Positions 17,777 through 27,737 of a DNA stretch of 47,976 bases are shown piece by piece. The DNA is from Bacillus solimangrovi (GTDB taxonomy: Bacteria > Bacillota > Bacilli > Bacillales > Bacillaceae_N). Position 1 is the stretch's first letter, and the number at the start of each line of letters is the position of its first letter. A model generated the notes under the pieces. That model had not been told where the DNA came from, did no database searches, and saw only the letters and a program-made list of their open reading frames with translations. The stretch spans positions 1 to 47,976 of the forward strand of contig NZ_MJEH01000023.1 of the NCBI RefSeq assembly GCF_001742425.1. The letters run 5' to 3'. A program made the translations under genes and the position numbers.

Positions 17777-20700
17777 TTGAGAGGTTTATTAAAGCAATTT
17801 ATAGATAGTAGTGAAATACGTTCGGTGTCAAATGGGTTGTTAGAAGGTTTGCAAGAACAACTAATAACTGGATTATCAGGATCAGCTCGATCGGTATTTA
17901 TCGCCTCTCTTTATCAAGAAACAGGTCGACCACAATTAATCATTACTCATAACCTTTATCAAGCACAGAAGATTTATGATGATTTAGTTGAACTGGTAAA
18001 TGAGAATGAAGTTTATCTTTATCCAGCAAATGATTTAATTGCTTCAGAAATTGCAGTTGCAAGCCCTGAGTTAAAAGGACAGCGAATTGAAGCATTAAAT
18101 TATTGGAGTCAGCAAAGTAATGGAATTGTAATTACACCTGTTGCAGGTCTTCGGCGTTTTTTACCAAATGTATCAATGTGGCGAAAAGGACAGTTGCATT
18201 TTGAAGTTAACATGGAGATTGAGCTAGATGATATTCTTGCTGTTCTAATTAAATATGGTTATAAACGGAATGACATGATATCAGTTCCAGGCGATTTTAG
18301 TTTAAGAGGGGGGATATTAGATATTTTTCCGCTTACTGAAGATATGCCGGTCAGGATTGAGCTGTTTGATACGGAGATAGAATCGATTCGTTACTTCAAC
18401 GTTGAAGACCAACGCTCAAAGGATACTGTAAGCGCTATCTCTATTGGTCCAGCATCAGAGATTTTACTTGATGATGAAGCATATGCGAGAGGAATTACGA
18501 ACTTACAAAGTGGCTTAACTACTTCACTCAATAAAATAAAAAATAAGCAATTACAAGGGTTACTCAATGAAAATATAACATATGAAATAGAGCAGCTTAA
18601 GCAAAAACATGCATTTGACGAAATCTATAAATATATGTCACTTTTGTACGAAACGCCTGCAAGCTTAATAGATTATTTACCCGATAATGGATTATTGATA
18701 TTTGATGAAATGAGCAGAGTAGATGAGATGGCATCTCGTTTGGAAAATGAAGAAGCAGAATGGCACACAGCATTATTAGAAAAGGGTGAGATACTAACTG
18801 ACCTTCGTTTATCACATTCAATAACTGAAATGATGCAAAGTCTGAGCAGACCTTCAGTCTATTTGTCGTTATTTTTACGTCATGTTCCACATACAAACCC
18901 ACAAAATATTGTAAATATTACTTGTAAATCAATGCAAGACTTCCATGGACAAATGGATTTACTTAAAAGTGAGGTATCCAGATGGAAAGCATCGAATAAT
19001 GCTGTAGTCGTTCTGGCTGCAAACAATCAACGTGCTGAAAAAGTAAAGGGTGTTTTAGACGATTACGGGATAGAGGCAACATTACTTCATGATAATAAGG
19101 TGCTCATGCCAAGTATGGTTCAAATCGTTATCGGTGCATTAAATAGTGGATTTGAGCTTGCGTCCCAACAATTAATCGTGATTACCGAAGAAGAGCTTTT
19201 TAAACAAAAAGCCAAACGTCGTCGACGTAAGCAAAAAATGTCTAACGCTGAACGGATAAAAAGTTACTCAGAATTAAAAGTCGGTGATTATGTTGTCCAT
19301 ATCAATCATGGAATCGGGAAGTATCTAGGGATTGAAACATTAGAGATTAACGGTATACACAAAGATTATTTGAACATCCACTATTCTGGAAACGATAAAC
19401 TTTACGTACCAGTTGAACAAATTGACCAAGTGCAAAAATATGTAGGTTCAGAAGGAAAAGAGCCAAAAGTATACAAAATGGGTGGGAATGAATGGAAGAA
19501 AGTGAAAAACAAAGTTCAATCTTCTGTTCAAGATATTGCTGATGACTTAATTAAGTTGTATGCAAAACGAGAGGCATCAAAAGGTTATGCATTTTCACCT
19601 GATAGTGATATGCAGCAAGAATTTGAAGCTGCATTTCCTTATGAAGAAACAGAAGATCAGCTGCGTACTATATCTGAGATAAAAGCTGACATGGAACGCG
19701 AAAGACCAATGGATCGACTTTTATGTGGTGATGTAGGATATGGAAAGACTGAAGTAGCATTAAGAGCTGCATTTAAGGCGATTGCTAATGGGAAGCAGGT
19801 AGCAATTCTTGTTCCGACAACAATATTGGCACAACAGCACTATGAAACGATGATGGATCGATTTCGTAATTTCCCAATAGAGGTAGGCTTACTCAGTCGT
19901 TTCCGAACTCGTAAACAACAAAAGGAAACGTTAACAGGATTGAAAGCAGGTAAAGTTGATATTGTAGTAGGTACTCACCGAATACTTTCTAAGGATATTG
20001 AATTTCATGATTTAGGGCTGTTAGTTATCGATGAAGAACAACGATTTGGGGTTACACATAAAGAGAAGATTAAACGAATGAAAGCAAATGTTGATGTTCT
20101 AACATTAACAGCAACACCGATACCGAGAACATTGCATATGTCGATGTTAGGTGTTCGTGATCTATCTGTTTTAGAAACACCTCCAGCAAATCGTTTTCCA
20201 ATTCAAACTTATGTTGTCGAATACAATGGCGCATTAGTAAGAGAAGCTATTGAACGTGAATTAGCGAGAGAAGGACAAGTGTATTTTCTCTATAATCATG
20301 TTGAGGATATTGAAAGGAAAGCCCAAGAAATTCAAATGCTTGTACCAGATGCGCGAGTTACATTTGCACATGGTCAAATGAATGAGAGTGAATTAGAAGC
20401 GATTATACTAGGGTTCCTTGAGGGAGAATATGATGTACTTGTTAGTACGACAATTATTGAAACAGGTGTAGATATTCCTAATGTAAATACGCTAATTGTT
20501 CATAATGCAGATCGAATGGGTCTTTCACAATTGTATCAATTAAGAGGACGTGTGGGTCGGTCAAATCGAATCGCATATGCTTATTTTACGTACAAAAAAG
20601 ATAAAATTTTAAAAGAAGAAGCAGAGAAACGTCTACAAGCAATTAAAGAATTTACTGAGTTAGGCTCAGGGTTTAAAATAGCTATGCGAGATTTAACGAT

Positions 20701-21292
20701 TCGCGGTGCAGGTAATTTGTTGGGTGCTCAACAACATGGTTTTATTGATTCAGTTGGATTTAATATGTATTCTCAAATGCTACAAGATGCTATAGAGGAG
20801 CGAAAAGGTACAAACACAGAGAATAAGACGACTGATGTTGAAATAAGTATTCCAATTGATGCTTATATTCCTGAAGAATACATACCAGACAGCAAGCAAA
20901 AGATTGATATGTATAAAATGTTCCGTTCAGTTGATACCATCGACGAAATCAATGACTTGAAAAAAGAACTAAAGGATAGATTTGGACAGTATCCGAAAGA
21001 AGTAGAAGATTTATTCAGAGTTGCTTATTTGAGAGTACTTGCTAAAAAAGCATTTGTTGAGAGCATTACAGTTAAAAATAAAGATATAATTATTTTTGTT
21101 GTGAAAGAAAAAAGTAAAAATATTGATGGATCTAAGCTATTTGCATATACGAACCAATATCGCCGTGCATTTAGGTTAGGTACTGATGAAGAACGATTAA
21201 AGATTGTGATTGATGGAAAGTATGGTACAGAAGAAGAACGTTTAGAACTCGCAACGGAACTGTTAGAGAAGCTACCAGAAATGAAAGAATAG
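17777..21292 (+). CDS. mfd: Transcription-repair coupling factor Mfd
   Basis: Mfd removes RNA polymerase stalled at DNA lesions and recruits UvrA. The 1171-residue protein has the usual order. First come UvrB-homology domains (about 1-350), then a linker with basic KRRRRKQK. The CarD-like RNAP-interaction domain follows (about 505-570, GDYVVHINHGIGKYLGIE). Next is a RecG-like helicase with Walker A GDVGYGKT (about 651-658) and DEEQ (about 751). A C-terminal TRCF domain closes it. Start chosen as TTG 17777, 7 nt after GGAGG (17765-17769). GTG 17774 is possible, with tight spacing. Confidence 0.96.
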   Translation: MRGLLKQFIDSSEIRSVSNGLLEGLQEQLITGLSGSARSVFIASLYQETGRPQLIITHNLYQAQKIYDDLVELVNENEVYLYPANDLIASEIAVASPELKGQRIEALNYWSQQSNGIVITPVAGLRRFLPNVSMWRKGQLHFEVNMEIELDDILAVLIKYGYKRNDMISVPGDFSLRGGILDIFPLTEDMPVRIELFDTEIESIRYFNVEDQRSKDTVSAISIGPASEILLDDEAYARGITNLQSGLTTSLNKIKNKQLQGLLNENITYEIEQLKQKHAFDEIYKYMSLLYETPASLIDYLPDNGLLIFDEMSRVDEMASRLENEEAEWHTALLEKGEILTDLRLSHSITEMMQSLSRPSVYLSLFLRHVPHTNPQNIVNITCKSMQDFHGQMDLLKSEVSRWKASNNAVVVLAANNQRAEKVKGVLDDYGIEATLLHDNKVLMPSMVQIVIGALNSGFELASQQLIVITEEELFKQKAKRRRRKQKMSNAERIKSYSELKVGDYVVHINHGIGKYLGIETLEINGIHKDYLNIHYSGNDKLYVPVEQIDQVQKYVGSEGKEPKVYKMGGNEWKKVKNKVQSSVQDIADDLIKLYAKREASKGYAFSPDSDMQQEFEAAFPYEETEDQLRTISEIKADMERERPMDRLLCGDVGYGKTEVALRAAFKAIANGKQVAILVPTTILAQQHYETMMDRFRNFPIEVGLLSRFRTRKQQKETLTGLKAGKVDIVVGTHRILSKDIEFHDLGLLVIDEEQRFGVTHKEKIKRMKANVDVLTLTATPIPRTLHMSMLGVRDLSVLETPPANRFPIQTYVVEYNGALVREAIERELAREGQVYFLYNHVEDIERKAQEIQMLVPDARVTFAHGQMNESELEAIILGFLEGEYDVLVSTTIIETGVDIPNVNTLIVHNADRMGLSQLYQLRGRVGRSNRIAYAYFTYKKDKILKEEAEKRLQAIKEFTELGSGFKIAMRDLTIRGAGNLLGAQQHGFIDSVGFNMYSQMLQDAIEERKGTNTENKTTDVEISIPIDAYIPEEYIPDSKQKIDMYKMFRSVDTIDEINDLKKELKDRFGQYPKEVEDLFRVAYLRVLAKKAFVESITVKNKDIIIFVVKEKSKNIDGSKLFAYTNQYRRAFRLGTDEERLKIVIDGKYGTEEERLELATELLEKLPEMKE

Positions 21293-21480
21293 GTAGAAAA
21301 TTTATAAAAAGGAATAAATTAACTTAAATTAAATAGAGGAATATAGTTTTTAACGTGTATATATGTGCTGACGTTACGGATACTAGAGGTAAGAAAATGG
21401 TGATTTATTCTTCTCAAGGACATGTTCTCTCCTAGTCACCAGTTTTTACAATCATGAGATGAAAGTGAGGCATCTTAAGA

Positions 21481-22020
21481 ATGAAAGCAACAGGTATCGT
21501 TCGTCGAATTGATGATTTAGGAAGGGTTGTTATCCCAAAAGAAATTCGTAGAACTTTGCGAATCCGCGAAGGTGACCCATTAGAAATATTCGTAGATCGT
21601 GATGGAGAAGTTATTTTGAAAAAATATTCTCCAATAAATGAATTAGGTAATTTTGCAGTAGAGTACGCTGAAGCTCTTAATGAAAGCCTTGGACTAACAA
21701 TCTTAATTAGTGACAGAGATACTTATATTACCGTTGCCGGAGGCTCGAAAAAAGAGTTCATTAATCGGAGTGTAGGAGAGAAGATCGAACAAGTAATGAA
21801 TGACCGTTCTACTGTAATGGAATCATCAGAACAGTCATTTGAGCTTGTAGATGGTGTTGAAGAAACAATATCTTCTTACGTAATATGTCCAATTGTAGCT
21901 AGTGGAGACCCAATAGGCTCAGTAACCATTTTCTCAAAAGAAGGTAAGACGGTTAGTGAAGTAGAGGAAAAAGCGGCGGAAACAGCTGCTAGTTTTCTTG
22001 CACGCCAAATGGAACATTAA
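21481..22020 (+). CDS. spoVT: Stage V sporulation regulator SpoVT
   Basis: An AbrB-type forespore transcription factor that tunes sigma-G genes. Residues 1-50 (MKATGIVRRIDDLGRVVIPKEIRRTLRIREGDPLEIFVD) form the swapped-hairpin DNA-binding domain, closely similar to AbrB at 1063-1347. Residues about 55-178 form a GAF-like effector domain (SVTIFSKEG...). The 179-residue length is usual. ATG 21481 is preceded by AAGTGAGG. The 190-bp gap after mfd and the terminator downstream make it a single-gene unit. Confidence 0.96.
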   Translation: MKATGIVRRIDDLGRVVIPKEIRRTLRIREGDPLEIFVDRDGEVILKKYSPINELGNFAVEYAEALNESLGLTILISDRDTYITVAGGSKKEFINRSVGEKIEQVMNDRSTVMESSEQSFELVDGVEETISSYVICPIVASGDPIGSVTIFSKEGKTVSEVEEKAAETAASFLARQMEH

Positions 22021-22027
22021 TAAAACG

Positions 22028-22060
22028 AAAAAGACGGCTTAATCACCCGTCTTTTTTATT
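22028..22060 (+). terminator. Terminator after spoVT
   Basis: A perfect 10-bp stem (22028-22037 with 22047-22056) ending in a T-tract. Confidence 0.9.
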
Positions 22061-22117
22061 TGGTTTTAGTTTAGTGTTTTCTTAAACATAATGGTTAATG
22101 GAGTGATTGATGGCTTG

Positions 22118-22126
22118 TGATATAAT
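22118..22126 (+). promoter_or_regulatory. Extended -10 upstream of yabM
   Basis: TGATATAAT is a full extended -10 (TGnTATAAT) 40 bp before the yabM start. No good -35 is seen. Confidence 0.5.
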
Positions 22127-22165
22127 GGGAATTGTAACAATTAAGGGAGTGGAAGGAAGAGTAAT

Positions 22166-23761
22166 TTGAATCGTAGCTTCCAAGAACATAAGCGTATTTG
22201 GAAAGGTGCATGGCTGCTAACAGTTACAGCATTATTTATTAAAATATTAAGTGCTGTGTACCGAATTCCATATCAAAATATCGCTGGAGATATTGGCTTT
22301 TATATATATCAGCAAGTATATCCCATTTATAGTGCGGCATTTATACTTTCTACATATGGTTTTCCAGTTGTACTTTCTCAAATGTTAACAGGGGAAAGAA
22401 ATAGAAGTAAGCGTCAGAGTACATTATTGATTTCATTAAGTGCTCTTACTTTAGTGGCAACTGGCTTATTTATAGTTACTTATTTTGGAGCTAGTACCAT
22501 TGCAAAGGTTATGGGTGATGAAGCATTAGTATTGCCATTGAAAGCATCTTCTTTTTCTTTTTTAGTTGTACCTTTTTTGTCTACATTAAGAGGTTATTTT
22601 CAAGCTGATCAATGGATGACTCCAACTGCAATATCTCAAATAGTGGAGCAGTTAGTAAGGGTTTTCGGAATATTAGGGTTTGCTATTTTTCTTTTAGCAC
22701 ATGGATATAATGTGTATGAGACGGGAGCTGCCGCAGCTTTAAGCTCTGTATTGGGGGCCTTGACTGCTGTAATAGTCCTGTTGTTTTTTTTACATGGAAA
22801 GTTCGATTCTATAAAGCTAGATAGCAAGTATGTGAGAAGGCTTATCAAACCTGTAGTTTATAGATTATTCAAACATGGTCTTCTCATTTGTATAAGTAGT
22901 TTATTTATTGTTTCGCTACAGTTTATTGATGCTATGACGGTTCTAAATAGCTTAATGAGTAAGGGTTTTGAACTTGAAGCTGCCCAAGTTTTAAAAGGAG
23001 TTTACGATCGAAGTCATCCATTTGTTCAATTGGGGGCAACATTGGCTGTTTCACTTTCGTTAACATCTGTCCCGCTAATTACGCAAACAGTAAAAAAAAG
23101 GAAGTATAATGAGACCAAAAAATATATTACTTTAGCGTATCGTGTATGTGTAGCAATTGGAAGTGCAGCAAGTATTGGTCTCGCTCTAGTTATTGTACCT
23201 GCTAACCAAATGCTTTATGAAACATCAGATGGTTCATTTACTCTTGCAATTGCAGGATCATCTATCTTTTTCTATTCAATTGTATTAACGAGTGTAGCTG
23301 TGTTACAAGGTTACGGTGACTATTGGACACCTGCTCGCAGCATTGCAATTGGATGTGCTATAAAAGTAGTATTAAATCCACTCTTCGTTCATTTGTTTGC
23401 GATTAATGGTGCTGCAATCGTAACAGTTTTATCAACTATGGTTACTTGTGCCTTATTGGTGCGTCAAGTCGAGACAAGAAGTGGGGTACACTTGCGTGAA
23501 ATATTTATTTCGCAATCATTAGTTGTTTCTTTATTTTATATGATTTTCATAATTTTAGTGTATCAATTTATCATAGATCAAATGTTTGGAGTAATGAATG
23601 GCTCCCGCTTGTTTGCAGGGATAGAAACAATAACTACTGTGATGATTGGAGTTATCGTATTTGGGAGAACTCTAGTAAAGAGAGGTTATTTCTCGATTGA
23701 TGAATTATTGAATCTTCCGTTTGGAGAAAAATTCATATTATTTCTTGGGAAAAGAAAATAA
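22166..23761 (+). CDS. yabM: MOP-superfamily polysaccharide/lipid flippase YabM (SpoVB-like)
   Basis: An integral membrane protein of 531 residues with about 14 hydrophobic segments, belonging to the polysaccharide-transporter branch of the MOP superfamily (SpoVB, MurJ, Wzx relatives). The N-terminus is typical: TALFIKILSAVYRIPYQNIAGDIGFYIYQQVYPIY. The substrate is probably an undecaprenyl-linked cell-wall or cortex intermediate, but this is family inference. The start is TTG 22166 with GGAAGGA upstream. It lies between spoVT and yabN, as in B. subtilis. Confidence 0.9.
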   Translation: MNRSFQEHKRIWKGAWLLTVTALFIKILSAVYRIPYQNIAGDIGFYIYQQVYPIYSAAFILSTYGFPVVLSQMLTGERNRSKRQSTLLISLSALTLVATGLFIVTYFGASTIAKVMGDEALVLPLKASSFSFLVVPFLSTLRGYFQADQWMTPTAISQIVEQLVRVFGILGFAIFLLAHGYNVYETGAAAALSSVLGALTAVIVLLFFLHGKFDSIKLDSKYVRRLIKPVVYRLFKHGLLICISSLFIVSLQFIDAMTVLNSLMSKGFELEAAQVLKGVYDRSHPFVQLGATLAVSLSLTSVPLITQTVKKRKYNETKKYITLAYRVCVAIGSAASIGLALVIVPANQMLYETSDGSFTLAIAGSSIFFYSIVLTSVAVLQGYGDYWTPARSIAIGCAIKVVLNPLFVHLFAINGAAIVTVLSTMVTCALLVRQVETRSGVHLREIFISQSLVVSLFYMIFIILVYQFIIDQMFGVMNGSRLFAGIETITTVMIGVIVFGRTLVKRGYFSIDELLNLPFGEKFILFLGKRK

Positions 23762-23904
23762 CTCTATTGAAAATATTGCATGTTTAATTGAATGTAACTA
23801 GGAGAATAAATGGAAGTAATATAGTTATAAAAAATTATTTAAAAGTTTCAAACTTTATAGGTTATTAATTAAGTAAGTACTAGTTAATGAAGGACGGGAA
23901 CGGC

Positions 23905-25380
23905 ATGAAGAATAATATTGTGGTTATAGGACTTGGGTTTGGCGAATTAGAGAATATGTCAATTGGTATTTATCGGTGTTTGAAACAAGCATCTCATCTT
24001 TTTGTAAGGACAATAGACCATCCTGCGGTACAAGAAATTGAGGCTGAAGGTGTAAAACTAACTTCATTTGATCATATATATGAAAAATATGACCAGTTTG
24101 AAGATGTTTATGCTGAGATTATACAGGTGCTTATAAGCGAATCAAAACATAAAGAGATTGTATATGCAGTGCCTGGTCACCCACTTACGGCAGAAAAGAC
24201 GGTACAACTTTTATTAGAAAGAGAACAAGCTGGGGAGATAATGATACGAATTGTAGGAGGGCAAAGCTTCTTAGATGCGATGTTTACATCATTAAGAATT
24301 GATCCAATTGAAGGTTTTCAAATGGTAGATGCAACAGATCTTTCATCGAATCAATTGCAATTGAAACAGCATCTTATTATTTGCCAAGTGTATGATGCAT
24401 TAACAGCTTCAAATGTGAAATTGACACTTATGGAGAAATTACCTGATGATTATGAAGTTATAATAGCGACTGCGGCCGGTACCGAGAATGAAATAATAAA
24501 AAAAGTCCCGTTGTTTGAATTAGACAGGGAAACAACGATAAACAACTTAACGAGTGTTTATGTACCACCTGTTACAGATGAGACGTTACTTTATCATGAA
24601 TTCTCTACGTTGAAAGAAGTTATCTCAATATTACGTGGCCCAGATGGATGTCCATGGGACAGAAAGCAAACGCACGAATCATTAAAGAAATATCTTGTTG
24701 AAGAAACTTATGAAGTGCTAGATGCGATTGATGAGAAGGATGATGACTCTTTAGCTGAAGAGTTGGGAGATGTATTACTTCAGGTAATGCTACATGCGCA
24801 AATAGGAGAAGATGAAGGATACTTCTCGATTCATGATGTTATTTATCATTTAACAGATAAGATGATTCGACGTCATCCACATGTGTTCGGTGACATGAGT
24901 GTAGCAGATGCTGATGAGGTTGTGAGTAACTGGGAACAAATTAAAAAGAGTGAGCATGCTAAGAATGAGCAACAATCACTGTTAAGCGGCATTCCTTCAC
25001 ACCTTCCGAGTTTATACAGGGCATATGAACTTCAAAAAAAAGCAGCAAAAGTAGGTTTTGATTGGAAGGAAGTTACACCTATATGGGAGAAAGTTGAGGA
25101 AGAGCTTTCAGAATTTAAAGAAGCTGTACATACAGGTAATGCAGGCGAGGTTGAGGGAGAGTTTGGTGATATTATTTTTGCCCTTGTTAACATTGCCCGT
25201 TTTTATAAGATTGATCCTGAAGAGGCGTTGCGTGCAACTAACCGAAAGTTCCAACAGAGATTCGAATATATAGAGCGAGTGGTTAATGAACGCGAGTTAA
25301 CATGGGCGCAATTAAGTCTTGAAGAGATGGATGAGATTTGGGAAGAGGCAAAAAAGTTCTTTTTAAATAAAGAACAGTAA
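23905..25380 (+). CDS. yabN: YabN: tetrapyrrole-methylase-like / MazG NTP pyrophosphohydrolase
   Basis: A two-domain protein of about 491 residues. Residues 1 to about 220 have the tetrapyrrole methylase fold ([31 protein letters not shown]). From about 245 the MazG domain begins with [32 protein letters not shown], supplying the EExxE/ExxD metal ligands of all-alpha NTP pyrophosphatases. The second MazG half has [15 protein letters not shown]. The likely role is removal of aberrant nucleotides; the methylase domain's substrate is unknown. I chose ATG 23905 (MKNNIVVIG) over ATG 23887, which lacks an SD. Confidence 0.92.
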   Translation: MKNNIVVIGLGFGELENMSIGIYRCLKQASHLFVRTIDHPAVQEIEAEGVKLTSFDHIYEKYDQFEDVYAEIIQVLISESKHKEIVYAVPGHPLTAEKTVQLLLEREQAGEIMIRIVGGQSFLDAMFTSLRIDPIEGFQMVDATDLSSNQLQLKQHLIICQVYDALTASNVKLTLMEKLPDDYEVIIATAAGTENEIIKKVPLFELDRETTINNLTSVYVPPVTDETLLYHEFSTLKEVISILRGPDGCPWDRKQTHESLKKYLVEETYEVLDAIDEKDDDSLAEELGDVLLQVMLHAQIGEDEGYFSIHDVIYHLTDKMIRRHPHVFGDMSVADADEVVSNWEQIKKSEHAKNEQQSLLSGIPSHLPSLYRAYELQKKAAKVGFDWKEVTPIWEKVEEELSEFKEAVHTGNAGEVEGEFGDIIFALVNIARFYKIDPEEALRATNRKFQQRFEYIERVVNERELTWAQLSLEEMDEIWEEAKKFFLNKEQ

Positions 25381-25408
25381 TGAGCGACTTAAAAGGAGAG
25401 TGAGAGAG

Positions 25409-25675
25409 ATGCGTTTAGATAAATTTTTAAAGGTATCACGTTTAATTAAGAGGCGTACATTAGCAAAAGAAGTAGCGGATCAAGGAAGAATTACAATTAA
25501 TGGTGTTGAAGCGAAGGCGAGTGTGAAAGTTAAGGTTGGAGATGAACTGAAAATTCGTTTCGGACAAAAAGTTGTTACAGTTAAAGTAGAAGAGTTGAAA
25601 GAATCAACGAAGAAAGAGGATGCAGCATCGATGTATTCTATTGTTAAGGAAGAACGTTTAACAGAATCACACTAA
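25409..25675 (+). CDS. rqcP: Ribosome quality-control S4-domain protein RqcP (YabO)
   Basis: An 88-residue S4-type RNA-binding protein that works with RqcH in C-terminal alanine tailing on stalled 50S subunits. The sequence [38 protein letters not shown] is the S4 alpha-L motif, and [13 protein letters not shown] follows. I chose ATG 25409, 10 nt after GGAG. An in-frame GTG at 25400 overlaps the SD. The gap to yabN is 28 bp, so co-transcription is likely. Older annotations call it HslR/Hsp15-like. Confidence 0.95.
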   Translation: MRLDKFLKVSRLIKRRTLAKEVADQGRITINGVEAKASVKVKVGDELKIRFGQKVVTVKVEELKESTKKEDAASMYSIVKEERLTESH

Positions 25676-25786
25676 ACTAGTTATAACTTTTAAGGTTAGG
25701 CTTGTTCTATTTTTCTCTTATCAACATATACATTGAGGTATAAACGATTGTAGATACCTTTGTGTATGCATATGAGGAGGGACAAG

Positions 25787-26089
25787 ATGGAACGATATTA
25801 TGATCCTTCGCAACAAACTCAAACAGCTGCCCAACATGATATTGTTATGAAAGGTAGACGCACACTTGAGATTACAGGTGTTAAAGTTGTTGAGAGTTTT
25901 GATGATGAAGAGTTTCTAATCGAAACAGTGATGGGTTTCCTTTCGATAAGAGGAGAAAATCTACAGATGAAGAATCTTGATTCAGAAAAGGGAATTGTTT
26001 CGATTAAGGGTCGTGTCTTTGAAATGAATTATTTAAATGACCAACAATCGGAGAAAGCTAAAGGTTTCTTTAGCAAGTTATTTCGATGA
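25787..26089 (+). CDS. yabP: Sporulation protein YabP
   Basis: A 100-residue protein of the YabP/YqfC family, required for efficient sporulation in B. subtilis, where it is sigma-E dependent. The characteristic core is HDIVMKGRRTLEITGVKVVESFDDEEFLIETVMGFLSIRGENLQMKNLD, then GIVSIKGRVFEMNYL. Its molecular role is unknown. ATG 25787 follows GAGGAGGG (25774-25781). A longer in-frame extension to 25760 lacks its own SD. Its stop overlaps the yabQ start (ATGA), so the two are coupled. Confidence 0.94.
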   Translation: MERYYDPSQQTQTAAQHDIVMKGRRTLEITGVKVVESFDDEEFLIETVMGFLSIRGENLQMKNLDSEKGIVSIKGRVFEMNYLNDQQSEKAKGFFSKLFR

Positions 26090-26676
26090 GTTTATCAGTT
26101 CAGTTTCAAACGATGCTTCTTATGATAGCGGCGGGTATTTGGCTAGGTTTAATCCTTGATACATACCGCCGTTTTTTTAATCGAGACAAGCGAGAAGCTT
26201 GGCTTGTTTTTCTGTTTGATATTCTTTTTTGGGTTGTACAGGCCTTAATCATTTTTTACATGCTCTTACATGTGAACCACGGTCAATTGAGGTTTTATAT
26301 TTTTATAGCAATCCTTTGTGGATTTTCTAGCTATCAAGCATTGTTTCAGCGTATTTATAGGGCATTACTTGAGAGGCTTATTATTATATGTAAGGCATTG
26401 TTTCACTTTTTAAAAAGGGTCATACAAATATTGCTTATTAAGCCGATTATAATAATATGGGGTTTAATGATTACTATAGTGTTCTTTATGATCCGTTTCG
26501 TTTGGAAAATAATATTAATTGTGTTGTCTGTTATTTTCTTCCCATTTCGACTCATTGGCAAAATTATCTGGCGTATTTTACCGATAAAAGTCAAAAAGTT
26601 TATCAGAGCTGGAGCAGGGAATGTAGTAAGATTGAAGAATAAGTTACATAAATGGATCGCAAGGATACGTCCTTAG
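26086..26676 (+). CDS. yabQ: Spore cortex-associated membrane protein YabQ
   Basis: A 196-residue integral membrane protein with about five hydrophobic segments (roughly 8-26, 40-62, 68-85, 118-136, 138-155) and a very basic C-terminus (KKFIRAGAGNVVRLKNKLHKWIARIRP). In B. subtilis YabQ is needed for cortex formation and localises to the membranes around the forespore. The start ATG 26086 overlaps the yabP stop by four bases. The stop lies inside the SD region of divIC, which continues the same tight cluster. Confidence 0.93.
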   Translation: MSLSVQFQTMLLMIAAGIWLGLILDTYRRFFNRDKREAWLVFLFDILFWVVQALIIFYMLLHVNHGQLRFYIFIAILCGFSSYQALFQRIYRALLERLIIICKALFHFLKRVIQILLIKPIIIIWGLMITIVFFMIRFVWKIILIVLSVIFFPFRLIGKIIWRILPIKVKKFIRAGAGNVVRLKNKLHKWIARIRP

Positions 26677-26689
26677 GAGGGAAGTACCA

Positions 26690-27073
26690 GTGCAGACAGG
26701 ACCGAAGCGCAATATTACGAAGATACGTTCATCGTATACTGTACAACATGACCGCAAACAAGAAGTAAAACGTATTCGAACAAAGATGCTTAAGCGCCGG
26801 CTTATTATGTTTGCTGCTTTTGTTTTAGTTGTTACGGTGATGATGACTGTAACATTTATGACACAATCGAAAGCAATTGGGAAAAAGGAATTGGAAAAAG
26901 AGAATTTAGAAAAGAAGCTTGCGTTGTTACAGAAGGAAGAAGTGAGTTTAAAAGAAGAAATTACAAAACTCAATGATGTAGACTATATAAAGAAACTAGC
27001 GAGAAGAGATTATTTTTTTTCCGAAGAAGGAGAAGTTATCTTCCAATTTTCTGATGACTCCCCGTCTTATTGA
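26690..27073 (+). CDS. divIC: Cell division protein DivIC
   Basis: A bitopic septum protein of the DivIC/FtsB type that forms a coiled-coil complex with FtsL and DivIB. The 127 residues divide into a basic cytoplasmic N-terminus (1-40), a membrane helix (about 42-62, LIMFAAFVLVVTVMMTV), and a coiled coil (about 70-105, KKELEKENLEKKLALLQKEEVSLKEEI). The conserved C-terminal motif DYIKKLARRDYFFSEEGEVIF follows. The start is GTG 26690 with TAGGAGGG (26674-26681). The gene follows yabQ by 13 bp. Its stop codon overlaps the -35 of the yabR promoter. Confidence 0.95.
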   Translation: MQTGPKRNITKIRSSYTVQHDRKQEVKRIRTKMLKRRLIMFAAFVLVVTVMMTVTFMTQSKAIGKKELEKENLEKKLALLQKEEVSLKEEITKLNDVDYIKKLARRDYFFSEEGEVIFQFSDDSPSY

Positions 27074-27099
27074 CACTTTAAATTTGAGTTAGGTATAAT
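27070..27099 (+). promoter_or_regulatory. yabR promoter overlapping the divIC stop
   Basis: TTGACA (27070-27075), 18 bp, TATAAT (27094-27099): both hexamers are perfect. The TGA stop of divIC (27071-27073) is part of the -35. Confidence 0.85.
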
Positions 27100-27146
27100 A
27101 AAGTTAAATTCATTTTTCTAATTAATCAAGGAGGAGCATTTCTTTT

Positions 27147-27605
27147 ATGTCAATTGAAGTAGGCAGCAAGTTACAGGGTAAGGTCACTGGAATCACTAAA
27201 TTCGGAGCGTTTGTCGAGTTGCCGGGAGGCTCAACAGGACTTGTGCACATTAGTGAAGTAGATGATAACTATGTTAAAGATATTAACGAATTCCTTAATG
27301 TAGGCGATGAAGTTCTAGTAAAAGTTATCAATGTTGAAAAAGATGGTAAAATAGGGTTGTCAATCAAGAAGGCAAAGGATCGCCCAGAGCGTCCAGAGCG
27401 TTCAGAACGACCAGCTCGTCCAGTTAGACCGTCTAAACCAAGTGGACGTCCAGCCCGCCCACGTGGTGGTAAAGGTGCACCGCCTCGTAAGGATGATTTT
27501 GAGTCAAAAATGTCGCGATTCTTAAAGGACAGCGAGGACCGTCTATCTTCACTAAAACGTAATACCGAGTCAAAACGCGGTGGACGAGGTGCAAAAAGAG
27601 GATAA
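27147..27605 (+). CDS. yabR: S1-domain RNA-binding protein YabR
   Basis: A 152-residue protein with one S1 RNA-binding domain (about 1-72: GSKLQGKVTGITKFGAFVELPGGSTGLVHISEV). A low-complexity Arg/Pro tail follows (about 78-115, repeats of RPER/RPAR/RPSK), then a basic C-terminus (SKRGGRGAKRG). Relatives (general stress protein 13, YabR) are ribosome- or RNA-associated, and the exact role is not defined. It has its own perfect promoter, the SD CAAGGAGGAG and a terminator 130 bp downstream. The tail's Arg/Pro repeats differ markedly from neighbouring protein composition. Confidence 0.92.
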   Translation: MSIEVGSKLQGKVTGITKFGAFVELPGGSTGLVHISEVDDNYVKDINEFLNVGDEVLVKVINVEKDGKIGLSIKKAKDRPERPERSERPARPVRPSKPSGRPARPRGGKGAPPRKDDFESKMSRFLKDSEDRLSSLKRNTESKRGGRGAKRG

Positions 27606-27737
27606 AAAGCTTGCTGCTTATTTTTAAAACCTAATCGGAAAATGCTGTTTATTTTCCTTTACTGGTATAAGAGTAGACATGACTTTGAGCTAGTTTGCGA
27701 TAAGCATATGTTATAGAGCAGGTTCGAAATAGGAGAG

